Shown: one piece after another, positions 1 through 5,589 of the stretch
Layout: each line of letters opens with the position of its first letter
Numbering within the stretch: the stretch's first letter is position 1
Origin: Hyphomicrobiales bacterium
GTDB lineage: Bacteria; Pseudomonadota; Alphaproteobacteria; Rhizobiales; Rhizobiaceae
Length of the DNA: 7,432 nt
NCBI GenBank assembly: GCA_011087745.1
Contig: JAALLB010000082.1
Span: forward strand, 1 to 7,432
Direction of reading: 5' to 3'
Program-made: the position numbers and the translations under genes
Notes under the pieces: model-generated
The model's input: only the letters and a program-made list of their open reading frames with translations
What the model was told of the DNA's origin: nothing
Database searches by the model: none

Positions 1-220
1 TAAAAAACCCTCACCTGCACTTTCTCATTCAACGTTCGGTAACTTGGCAATACCACTGGCAAAGATAGCAGACTAGAATTCAAATTTGCTGAAGGCATGT
101 TCGAAAAAAACCTTCAAATAGTTGAAATTTTATACAAGCAAAGTTTTATCTTCTGGTATTTATAACATTTAAAATGCATGCCAAACTATCCTTCAATGGG
201 TTGCTGGATAAGGGTATGTC
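1..220. other. Non-coding leader upstream of the deiminase-family gene
   Basis: I find no supportable gene here. Short open stretches run off the left edge (for example plus frame 2, closed by TAG at 74-76) but resemble nothing I recognise. The segment is A/T-rich. A TATAAC hexamer at 161-166 could be a -10 element for the plus-strand gene at 221, but I see no good -35 at the right distance. A short inverted repeat, TTCAA-ATAG-TTGAA, lies at 113-126, and TGGCAA occurs twice 12 bp apart at 45-50 and 57-62. Any promoter for the downstream gene should lie in this segment, but I cannot fix it from sequence alone. Confidence 0.5.
210..214 (+). promoter_or_regulatory. Ribosome binding site (AAGGG) for the deiminase-family gene
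   Basis: AAGGG sits 6 nt before the ATG at 221, which is good Shine-Dalgarno spacing. It favours this ATG over the out-of-frame ATG at 216, which is too close to the site. Confidence 0.6.
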
Positions 221-1090
221 ATGAAGAACAATTTAAAAAAACTTTCAAAGTGGGGAATCAATAACGATCATGCAAAATTGACGGATGTGTTGTTGGGAAG
301 TCCGGAGTATTTTCGTTGGGTTGAAGCAGGTCCCTTGATTGGCAGAACCATGGCCAATGCGCATAAAACCGGTGTTCGGTTTGATTTGCAATTGGCAATG
401 AAACAACATGCGGAGATGGTCTCAATCTATGAAGAAAATGACGTGACGTGCCATTATCTGGATGCTGATGAAGTGCTGCACAGAAATTTCTTTGCCCGTG
501 ATAGCTCTGCAATGACCCCATGGGGCGCACTTATTTGCCACATGCAGTTAAAGTGCCGTCGGGCAGATTATGTCACTGCAATCAAATTCTATCAGGAAAA
601 CAATATCCCGATTTGGCAGTATGCCTCAGCCGGTCATTTTGAAGGTGGAGACTTTAATATCATTGAGCCGGGCCGTGTGCTGATTGGTTATTGCGGCGAA
701 CGATCTGAAAAAGAAGGCAGCGAACAAATCGCCGAGTTTGTTCGCGCTGAAGGATGGGAGGCAGTTGTCGCACCCATTAGTCGTGAGTTCGTACACATGG
801 ACGGTCTCATCGTGCCGCTTGCTGACAAACTCGCAGTTGCCTGTGTCGATGCAATGGAACCATGGTTGGTCGACGTCGTAAGAGGCTGGGGCATTGAAAT
901 CGTTGAGGTAGAGTATCGTGAAGCTAAAAACCTGGGAGTAAACCTGGTGGCACTGGGTGATGGCAAGGTGTTGTCGATGGCAGGAGCGAAGGATTTGAAT
1001 GCAAAAATGCGCGCCTTGGGATTTGAAGTCTATGATCCTGACATGTCGATGTTTGTTCTTGGCGGGGGCGGTGTACACTGTCTTTCCTAG
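221..1090 (+). CDS. Arginine deiminase/dimethylarginine dimethylaminohydrolase-family hydrolase, C-terminally clipped by an amber codon
   Basis: This 289-aa protein has the guanidino-group-modifying (pentein) fold shared by arginine deiminase, DDAH and amidinotransferases. These enzymes attack the guanidinium carbon of arginine-like substrates through a Cys thiolate. Landmarks in order are FARD (91-94), EGGD (141-144), Arg161, the catalytic-type His192 in HMDG, Asn241, and the nucleophile Cys287 in GGGGVHC near the C terminus. No signal peptide is visible, so it is probably cytosolic. The start is supported by AAGGG 6 nt upstream. The oddity is the end: TAG at 1088-1090 falls two residues after Cys287, where relatives as I remember them continue with QxLRR. 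The frame beyond reads ALCREEA and stops at TAG 1112-1114, so the ancestral gene probably ended there. Cys287 is retained, so activity remains possible. The substrate cannot be told from sequence: arginine deiminase, dimethylargininase and other amidinohydrolases all remain possible. The gene stands alone on the plus strand, convergent with the operon to its right (34-nt gap, no clear terminator hairpin). Confidence 0.88.
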   Translation: MKNNLKKLSKWGINNDHAKLTDVLLGSPEYFRWVEAGPLIGRTMANAHKTGVRFDLQLAMKQHAEMVSIYEENDVTCHYLDADEVLHRNFFARDSSAMTPWGALICHMQLKCRRADYVTAIKFYQENNIPIWQYASAGHFEGGDFNIIEPGRVLIGYCGERSEKEGSEQIAEFVRAEGWEAVVAPISREFVHMDGLIVPLADKLAVACVDAMEPWLVDVVRGWGIEIVEVEYREAKNLGVNLVALGDGKVLSMAGAKDLNAKMRALGFEVYDPDMSMFVLGGGGVHCLS

Positions 1091-1124
1091 GCACTTTGTC
1101 GTGAAGAAGCTTAGTTGAACGAAT

Positions 1125-1442
1125 TTATCCGCCTTTTCCAGGGTCAAGTGTCATTCCAAACCAGTAATTAATCGCAATAAATGTCAAAATCAGCACGAGA
1201 TAAATCGCCGTCGCTGCGCTGGTGACAATGCTTTGTTTTAGCTTGAGTGGCTTCCAGGAGATGTAAAACAGCATTAATCCATAAACGCCGCTTAAGATTG
1301 AGAACACATGGTTGAGTGGTAATTGCGCATGTCCCAATTCGCTCAAATGCCCATCCGGAAACCCAAAACCATCAGCCTGCATTTTTAAATACAAGGCCAT
1401 GATAACGGATAAAAATCCAAGGAAAATGAGGCGGGTATTCAT
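1125..1442 (-). CDS. Small three-helix membrane protein, function unknown
   Basis: This 105-aa protein has three hydrophobic segments at about residues 4-20, 44-62 and 73-95. A loop of roughly 25 residues rich in Gly, Asp and His (GFGFPDGHLSELGHAQ) sits between the first two, and the C terminus ends in DPGKGG. It therefore looks like an inner-membrane protein of three helices with one polar loop. I do not recognise a family. The start is fixed by an ATGA overlap with the nucleotidyltransferase stop (1439-1442), with a GGAA element about 8 nt upstream. It is the last gene of the coupled operon and is convergent with the deiminase-family gene. Its position says only that it is co-transcribed with RNA-modification genes; no functional link is implied by the sequence. 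Confidence 0.75.
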   Translation of the reverse strand: MNTRLIFLGFLSVIMALYLKMQADGFGFPDGHLSELGHAQLPLNHVFSILSGVYGLMLFYISWKPLKLKQSIVTSAATAIYLVLILTFIAINYWFGMTLDPGKGG

Positions 1443-2005
1443 GTTGTTTCCAGTTTTAGATTGGGCCAGTTTACCAGCCAGTTTTTGTCTTTCAATCGTT
1501 CTGCATACTCATCGCGTTTGCTTTTTCCAGCCAGCGTTGGTCTTACTGATAATTTCAGCAAGTCTTCCAAGCCATGGGGTGCAATGATTTCTATTTTCCC
1601 ATCTTTTTTTAGGCGCGCAGCAATGCAGGTTGGTGTTTCGAGCCAGAATTTCATTGCATCAATAGTCGAAGTGTAAGGTTGGTCATTATTTCTGATATGC
1701 ATCCGAGCTTGATTCCGTACGGACCAATTAACCTCAGAATTATGTGTGGTTAGGAGGTTTTCCATTTCCTTTTCATATTCATATTCAGGAGCAACGTTAT
1801 TTTTATCAAAGAACAAAACATCAATATCATTGAGTGGTGTTATTCTCGAGTATCCATGAAGCTTGTCCCAGACCAGATTTCGAACAAATCCTGCACCTAT
1901 TGCCCAATCTGGTAGATCCAAATTATCAACTGTTCGCAAAGCATCCAAATGGAATGTACTGGATTGAATGTAATCTACAACCTGGTCGCTGGAAGTTTGT
2001 TTCAT
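1439..2005 (-). CDS. Nucleotidyltransferase family protein (COG3575/NTP_transf_6 type)
   Basis: This 188-aa protein matches the uncharacterised bacterial nucleotidyltransferase family, whose hallmark is a glycine-rich helix turn followed by two metal-binding aspartates. Here these are GAGFVRNLVWD (37-47) and NDIDV (59-63, with Asp60 and Asp62). Further family-like blocks are WSVRNQARMH (94-103), ETPTCIAARL (123-132) and APHGLEDLLKL (142-152) before RPT. The overall length is about that of the family. The pol-beta-like core implies transfer of a nucleotide to an unknown acceptor; I am not aware of an established substrate. Its ATG overlaps the TGA of the RNA methyltransferase upstream (ATGA, 2002-2005) and its own TGA overlaps the start of the membrane protein (1439-1442), so it is probably made by translational coupling. 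No strong Shine-Dalgarno site of its own is visible. Cytosolic. Confidence 0.88.
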   Translation of the reverse strand: MKQTSSDQVVDYIQSSTFHLDALRTVDNLDLPDWAIGAGFVRNLVWDKLHGYSRITPLNDIDVLFFDKNNVAPEYEYEKEMENLLTTHNSEVNWSVRNQARMHIRNNDQPYTSTIDAMKFWLETPTCIAARLKKDGKIEIIAPHGLEDLLKLSVRPTLAGKSKRDEYAERLKDKNWLVNWPNLKLETT

Positions 2006-3228
2006 CGTTCAAGCAAGACCACCACTTCAACGTGGGGTGTATATTTAAATTGATCGATTGGAATGATGCGCTTCACTTTGAAACCGGTGCCGATCAGGAT
2101 TTCCAAATCAGTTGCGAGCGTAATCGGATTGCAGGAAACAGCAGCAACCTTTTTAACACGTGATTTTGCAATTTGTTTGCATTGTAGTTCAGCGCCTGCG
2201 CGAGGAGGATCAAAAACCAGTCCGTCCATTTTTTTCAGTTCGCCAAACGTAACAGGACGACGCTCAAGATTTCGCTTTTCTGTTTTAACCTGTTTAAGCT
2301 TGCCGCCTGTTTGCCGCCATGCCTTATCAAGGCTTTCTAGGGCATCGCCGCTTTCTTCAACCGCATAGACCGCAGAATTTTCTGCCAATTTGAGGGCAAA
2401 TGTACCAATGCCGCAGTATAGATCGGCAACGTGTTTGCAGACCTTTAGATAGTCAGCAACAATATCAGACATCGTATCTTCCGCTTGCTTTAGAGCTTGA
2501 ACAAAAGCAGCTGGCGGCGGAGAAACAATTGTACTTGCTATTTCTATATGCGGTTCAGCGGTCTTGATTAGCGTATCCTGATTTACGGTGAGGCGTGAAA
2601 ATTTGTGGGTGATGGACTTCTTTATCAGCACCTGACATTCAGCTTCCGATAAGGGTTTTCCATCTTCTATACTGATATCAAGTCCGTTTTTGGTAACAAG
2701 AACTGAAACACGCAAGGGGTGTTTTAAAGTTGGTACCGAGTTCACAAGATCACGAATTTGTTCAAGTTGGCCGTTAATTTCAGGAACAAGAACCGGGCAG
2801 GCATCAATGGATACAATCTCAACACTGGATTTTTCGGTAAACCCAAGCTGCATGCCTTCGGGCGTGCGCTGTGCGTTAAAAACGCACTTGCGACGGCTGG
2901 CAACTTCAAACGAAATTATCTCATCTGGTTTGAATGTTATGCCAACCTTGGTCAGGGGTTCTGTAACCAACCCAATTTTCCATTTTTCATAACTTGCTTT
3001 GCTCATGTGTTGGAGCTGACACCCGCCACACGTTCCAAAGTGTTGGCAAACCGGTTCGATACGATCAGGAGATGGTTCTTTGATTGACTGTATGTCACGG
3101 CGCGGACCACTGCCTTTGACAGAAACGGTTTCGCCTTCAAGGATGTAAGGGACAAAAATCGCATGACCATTAAGGTGTGCAACGCCGTCACCTTGATGGC
3201 CCACAAAATCAATCTTCAGTTCAGTCAT
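2002..3228 (-). CDS. Class I SAM-dependent RNA methyltransferase with TRAM domain and 4Fe-4S site (TrmA/RlmD superfamily, COG2265)
   Basis: This 408-aa enzyme is predicted to methylate C5 of a uridine in rRNA or tRNA using S-adenosylmethionine. An N-terminal TRAM-like RNA-binding domain covers about residues 1-50. Cys61, Cys67 and Cys70 (CGGC), with Cys144, form the RlmD-type iron-sulfur site. The catalytic domain shows FVQ (242-244), the SAM loop DLYCGIGTF (269-277), DPPR (340-343), the nucleophile Cys366 in SCNP, and a closing HVE (399-401). All key residues are present, so it looks active. RlmD and RlmC act on 23S rRNA U1939 and U747, but I cannot say which uridine this alphaproteobacterial form modifies. 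The start ATG lies within the last codons of tlyA (8-nt overlap) and no strong ribosome site precedes it, so its translation probably depended on ribosomes finishing tlyA. The premature TAA in tlyA, 121 nt upstream, may lower its expression. Its TGA overlaps the next gene's ATG. Confidence 0.93.
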   Translation of the reverse strand: MTELKIDFVGHQGDGVAHLNGHAIFVPYILEGETVSVKGSGPRRDIQSIKEPSPDRIEPVCQHFGTCGGCQLQHMSKASYEKWKIGLVTEPLTKVGITFKPDEIISFEVASRRKCVFNAQRTPEGMQLGFTEKSSVEIVSIDACPVLVPEINGQLEQIRDLVNSVPTLKHPLRVSVLVTKNGLDISIEDGKPLSEAECQVLIKKSITHKFSRLTVNQDTLIKTAEPHIEIASTIVSPPPAAFVQALKQAEDTMSDIVADYLKVCKHVADLYCGIGTFALKLAENSAVYAVEESGDALESLDKAWRQTGGKLKQVKTEKRNLERRPVTFGELKKMDGLVFDPPRAGAELQCKQIAKSRVKKVAAVSCNPITLATDLEILIGTGFKVKRIIPIDQFKYTPHVEVVVLLER

Positions 3229-3964
3229 CTTTTGTCGCCGCCATTAAAAATTCTTTATTGCCATCACCGCCTTTTAAAGGTGAAGGCATGAAATGAGTAA
3301 CACTCCAGTTTGGAAAATTATCCAACCAATCACGAATGCTGTGTGCTGTTTATATCGCAAGCGCTTCATCGCGTACCACACCACCCTTGCCAAGGCCATC
3401 TTTGCCGACTTCAAATTGGGGTTTAATCAGAAAGATTCCTTGCGCGCCTGGTGCCGCCATTTGAAGAGCAGGGGGAAGAGCCAGGGTAATCGAGATAAAA
3501 CTCACATCGCAGCTGATAAACTGAGGCGGGGTACCTTCCAAATCTTCCAATGTTAGATCACGTGCATTGAGGCCTTCAAGATTAACCAGCTTTGGATTGT
3601 CCAACAAGCGTTCATCCATTTGATCATGCCCGACATCTACACCAAAAACTCGCGTCGCGCCTTCGTCAAGTAAAACCTGGCAAAAGCCACCGGTGGAGGC
3701 ACCTACATCAAGAGCCGTTTTCCCGGTGGGAGAATATCCGGTTTCTTTAAGTCCAAATTCAAGTTTGATGGCTGCCCGGAAAACAAGCCTTGCTGCCGGG
3801 TCATCAATTTTAATGCTTTCAGGATCCAATACACTTCAAAATGGTTTGATCGATGCATTGCCGCCCATGGTAACGCAGCCACGCAAAATCGCATCACGTG
3901 CTCTTGCGCGTGATGCATAGTGGCCATTTTCTACCAGCCATTCATCTAATCTGGTTTTTCCCAT
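3221..3964 (-). pseudogene. tlyA: tlyA-type S4/FtsJ-domain rRNA 2'-O-methyltransferase with two in-frame stop codons
   Basis: One uninterrupted frame of 248 codons from ATG 3962-3964 to TGA 3221-3223 reads as TlyA, which methylates 2'-OH groups of 16S/23S rRNA and is often mislabelled hemolysin. AAGGA (3970-3974) lies 5 nt before the ATG. The S4 domain starts with TRLDEWLVENG and continues through SRARARDAI. TGA occurs at codon 43 (3836-3838), just after KPF, in the conserved KPxx(V) loop. The FtsJ-like domain follows: DVGASTGGF (codons 86-94), DVGHDQ (110-115), DVSFIS (153-158), LIKPQFE (179-185) and GGVVRDE (194-200). TAA is at codon 205 (3350-3352), and the frame then continues to a typical tail with SPLKGGDGNKEFL and the true stop. 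Reinitiation at TTG 3827-3829 would give a 159-aa methyltransferase fragment lacking the S4 domain and tail. No frameshift is needed. Decay, read-through and base-call error are all possible. Two usually conserved serines also appear as Phe (KPF, LVFR). Confidence 0.88.
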
Positions 3965-3969
3965 ACCGT

Positions 3970-3974
3970 TCCTT
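3970..3974 (-). promoter_or_regulatory. Ribosome binding site (AAGGA) for tlyA
   Basis: Read on the minus strand, AAGGA lies 5 nt before the ATG at 3964. It shows that translation starts at the S4 domain, and so that the reading frame truly runs into the TGA at codon 43. Confidence 0.6.
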
Positions 3975-3999
3975 GGAACAGGTAAGGTTGAAAGGCAAC

Positions 4000-4386
4000 T
4001 TATTTTATCAGATTGCCGTAGCGATCAAATTTTTCCCAGATGATTTTCTCTACGATTTTCACCTTTCGCCCATTGATGCTGCCCGTAACGGTCATATCAA
4101 CGCCTGGGAATACAGATGTCATTGGTGGCAGGGCATTTATGTCTTTGTCTCTTATCGCAGGAAAGAAGCTTGTATTGACTGGTTTTTCAATCATGTCTTC
4201 TTTGGTCACCAAATTAGGCACTTGATCATAGCTAATGAATCCACGGATATCGCCGATTTTTTCTGCTGCTTTTTCAGCGGCAGCCTTTGCGATATTTTCG
4301 TCGTATTTTACGGTCTGTGCCAAGGCAGATGTACCTGTCATCAGTACCATTGCAAGACTTGCTGCGGTAACTTTCTTCATTCCCAT
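4000..4386 (-). CDS. Small exported protein of unknown function
   Basis: This 128-aa protein has a clear Sec signal peptide: Met-Gly-Met-Lys-Lys, a hydrophobic core (about residues 7-18) and an ALA cleavage site after residue 23. The mature protein is therefore about 105 aa and should sit in the periplasm. It opens with an Ala/Lys/Glu-rich helix (about residues 30-46, AKAAAEKAAEKIGD), followed by a mixed region with IRGFISYDQVP and PPMTSVFPGVDM, and ends in a basic segment (GRKVKIVEKIIWEKFDRYG). There are no cysteines or metal motifs. I do not recognise a family. A start at the second ATG (4378-4380) would remove two residues, but an AGGG-type ribosome site at about 4391-4395 fits the first ATG better. 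It lies between the sco block and tlyA, 35 nt upstream of the latter, so it may share their transcript. Confidence 0.72.
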   Translation of the reverse strand: MGMKKVTAASLAMVLMTGTSALAQTVKYDENIAKAAAEKAAEKIGDIRGFISYDQVPNLVTKEDMIEKPVNTSFFPAIRDKDINALPPMTSVFPGVDMTVTGSINGRKVKIVEKIIWEKFDRYGNLIK

Positions 4387-4468
4387 TCAACCCTATAATC
4401 CCAGTATTTGAATTAAATTTTACAGGTTTTGAGTTAGAAAAGCGGAAAGGAAACTGGTTAGCGAAAGG

Positions 4469-4603
4469 TTAAAGACAGCTTTGCGCAAAGGCCAAAGCAC
4501 GGGCAACAAAAACACTCTCACCCATATAGGCCCATAGCCAGAAGGTCAGGCCAAAAAACAGGCCAGATCCGGTTGCCAGGAGAGTTTTTTCGGTTAGGGA
4601 CAT
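4469..4603 (-). CDS. 44-aa single-pass membrane protein downstream of sco
   Basis: A short reading frame from ATG 4601-4603 to TAA 4469-4471 encodes 44 residues beginning MSLTEKTLLATG. One hydrophobic helix covers about residues 8-27 (GLFFGLTFWLWAYM at its heart), followed by a second, mostly apolar stretch VFVARALAFAQSCL. The Trp/Phe-rich helix next to a copper chaperone recalls the tiny membrane subunits often found near respiratory complexes, but that is inference only. It begins 28 nt after the sco stop, on the same strand, in a gap that would otherwise be about 245 nt. A GAGA element lies roughly 7-10 nt before the ATG. I cannot name a family. Confidence 0.55.
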   Translation of the reverse strand: MSLTEKTLLATGSGLFFGLTFWLWAYMGESVFVARALAFAQSCL

Positions 4604-4631
4604 TGCCGATCTCGAATAGATTTATATTGAT

Positions 4632-5234
4632 CTAACTATTTTTCACTAACCGACGCAATTTTTCAAGTGCAACTTCATCGTTTTCGCCAAACGATATGGT
4701 TCCCTGAAAGCTGCCATCGGGTCGGAACATCATGACAAATGCTGAATGATCCATGGTGTAATCTCCATCACCATCTCCCAGGTCTACTTTTTTTGCATAG
4801 ATCTTGTAGGCGCTAAGGGTTTTCTTCATTTCATTTGCATCACCAGTAACACCTGTAATACGCGGGTCAAAGGCGGTGACATAATTATTCATGATCTGTG
4901 GGCTATCGCGCTCCGGGTCGACCGAGAAGAAATAAAAACCCAACTTGTCCGCATCAGATCCCAGGTCTTTCATCCAGGATGCAACTTCCAGAAGTGTTGT
5001 CGGACAAACATCAGGGCAATTTGTAAACCCAAAGAAGATTGCATGATTACGGCCGAGTAAATCATCGCGGGTAATCGCATTACCCTTGTCATCGACAAGA
5101 TTGAACGGAGCACCAAGCGGTGTAACGGCTTGCTGTGACTGTTCAGGTTTCGAATTTTTGACGAAAAAACTATAGCTGCCAAAAGCTGCGACTACGGCAA
5201 CACCAATCCATAAGATTAAGCAAATGATTTTCAT
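4632..5234 (-). CDS. SCO family (SCO1/SenC) copper chaperone, membrane-anchored thioredoxin-fold protein
   Basis: This 200-aa protein has an N-terminal membrane anchor (about residues 3-24) and a periplasmic thioredoxin-like SCO domain. The copper ligands are all present: Cys73 and Cys77 in NCPDVCP and His163 in DHSA. Other family landmarks are FFGFTNCP (67-74), SVDPERD (104-110) and FRPDG (170-174). SCO proteins deliver copper to, or reduce the cysteines of, the CuA site of cytochrome c oxidase subunit II; some bacterial members serve in oxidative-stress redox control instead. No oxidase or other copper gene is in this window. The start ATG at 5232-5234 places the basic residue Lys2 before the anchor; the ribosome site is weak (TCTGGA). 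A likely promoter region with an inverted repeat precedes it (5235-5336). The 44-aa membrane protein follows 28 nt downstream and may be co-transcribed. Confidence 0.95.
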   Translation of the reverse strand: MKIICLILWIGVAVVAAFGSYSFFVKNSKPEQSQQAVTPLGAPFNLVDDKGNAITRDDLLGRNHAIFFGFTNCPDVCPTTLLEVASWMKDLGSDADKLGFYFFSVDPERDSPQIMNNYVTAFDPRITGVTGDANEMKKTLSAYKIYAKKVDLGDGDGDYTMDHSAFVMMFRPDGSFQGTISFGENDEVALEKLRRLVKNS

Positions 5235-5272
5235 AAAACAGTCCAGAGTTCTTCAGATGTGACTGGTGTATA

Positions 5273-5295
5273 ATTTGCCAACACTTGCGGCAAAT
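5273..5295. promoter_or_regulatory. Perfect 7-bp inverted repeat between xseB and sco, overlapping a possible promoter
   Basis: ATTTGCC (5273-5279) and GGCAAAT (5289-5295) are perfect inverted copies separated by 9 nt. On the minus strand the repeat spans the gap between a TTTGCC hexamer and TATACA (5267-5272) spaced 16 nt apart, which would make a plausible sigma-70 promoter for sco starting about 35-40 nt upstream of its ATG. No T-run follows the hairpin, so a rho-independent terminator for xseB is less likely than an operator. This is a prediction from pattern only. Confidence 0.35.
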
Positions 5296-5336
5296 CAAAT
5301 GAATGTTAGCAAATGCGTCAGTATGCCCTAACCTTT

Positions 5337-5576
5337 TTAGGTAGGATCCAAAGGTTCTGTGCCACTGGGATTGCCAGAGCCATCAAGTCTGATTTTTTCA
5401 ACTTTGTCTTCAGCAACTTTCAAAAGCTTGCTGCAATGATTGCGAAGTGCTTCACCGCGTTCGTAGTGAGCAATCGATTTATCAAGTGCAACGTTACCTT
5501 GTTCCAGGCTTTCGACAATTGTTTCCAACTGCTCCAATGCCTGCTCAAAGCTCATGTCTTTGTTTTCGTCACTCAT
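5337..5576 (-). CDS. xseB: Exodeoxyribonuclease VII small subunit
   Basis: This 79-aa protein has the full XseB signature: MSFEQALEQLETIVESLEQG (residues 8-27), then DKSIAHYERGEALRNHC (32-48) and a KLLKVAEDKVEKI helix. It forms the small helical subunit that assembles on XseA to make exonuclease VII, a cytosolic single-strand DNA exonuclease used in repair. Length is normal; the C-terminal 15 residues are a disordered-looking Gly/Ser/Pro tail. The AGAGGA ribosome site overlaps the stop codon of the upstream deacetylase-family gene, 7 nt before the ATG, so the two are probably co-transcribed and perhaps coupled. In many alphaproteobacteria xseB is followed by ispA and dxs; here an intergenic region and sco follow. 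Confidence 0.95.
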   Translation of the reverse strand: MSDENKDMSFEQALEQLETIVESLEQGNVALDKSIAHYERGEALRNHCSKLLKVAEDKVEKIRLDGSGNPSGTEPLDPT

Positions 5577-5583
5577 GATAAAT

Positions 5584-5589
5584 TCCTCT
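5584..5589 (-). promoter_or_regulatory. Ribosome binding site (AGAGGA) for xseB
   Basis: AGAGGA on the minus strand overlaps the TAG stop of the deacetylase-family gene (5588-5590) and lies 7 nt before the xseB ATG. Ribosomes ending the upstream gene would sit directly on it. Confidence 0.6.

Noticed and set aside
40..65. Possible sigma-54 promoter (TTGGCA...TGGCA) upstream of the deiminase-family gene
   Set aside because: The spacing between the GG and GC cores is one base off the strict -24/-12 requirement, and it lies far upstream of the start.
1090..1125. Bidirectional terminator between the convergent genes
   Set aside because: Only an AAGCTT palindrome is present; there is no stable stem followed by a T-run.
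626..1147. Minus-strand open frame of 173 codons opposite the deiminase-family gene
   Set aside because: It lies antisense to a strongly conserved enzyme and shows no domain; this is a frame artefact.
3350..3829. Treating the 159-codon frame as a complete FtsJ-type methyltransferase gene
   Set aside because: Recognisable TlyA sequence continues in the same frame on both sides, so this is the middle of a broken gene.
3703..3927. Frameshift explanation for the split tlyA, using the neighbouring minus frame (74 codons)
   Set aside because: The S4 domain and methyltransferase domain are in the same frame with only a stop between them; the other frame gives no S4-like sequence.
3221..3964. Alternative genetic code or selenocysteine/Trp reading of the TGA in tlyA
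   Set aside because: TGA serves as a genuine terminator in the ATGA overlaps at 2002-2005 and 1439-1442 and at the end of tlyA itself, and the same gene also has a TAA, so TGA reassignment cannot explain the pattern.
3898..4398. Long plus-strand open frame (166 codons) opposite the small exported protein
   Set aside because: Its translation is rich in Cys, Phe and His with no recognisable motif, and it is antisense to a gene with a clear signal peptide and good start; it is a shadow.
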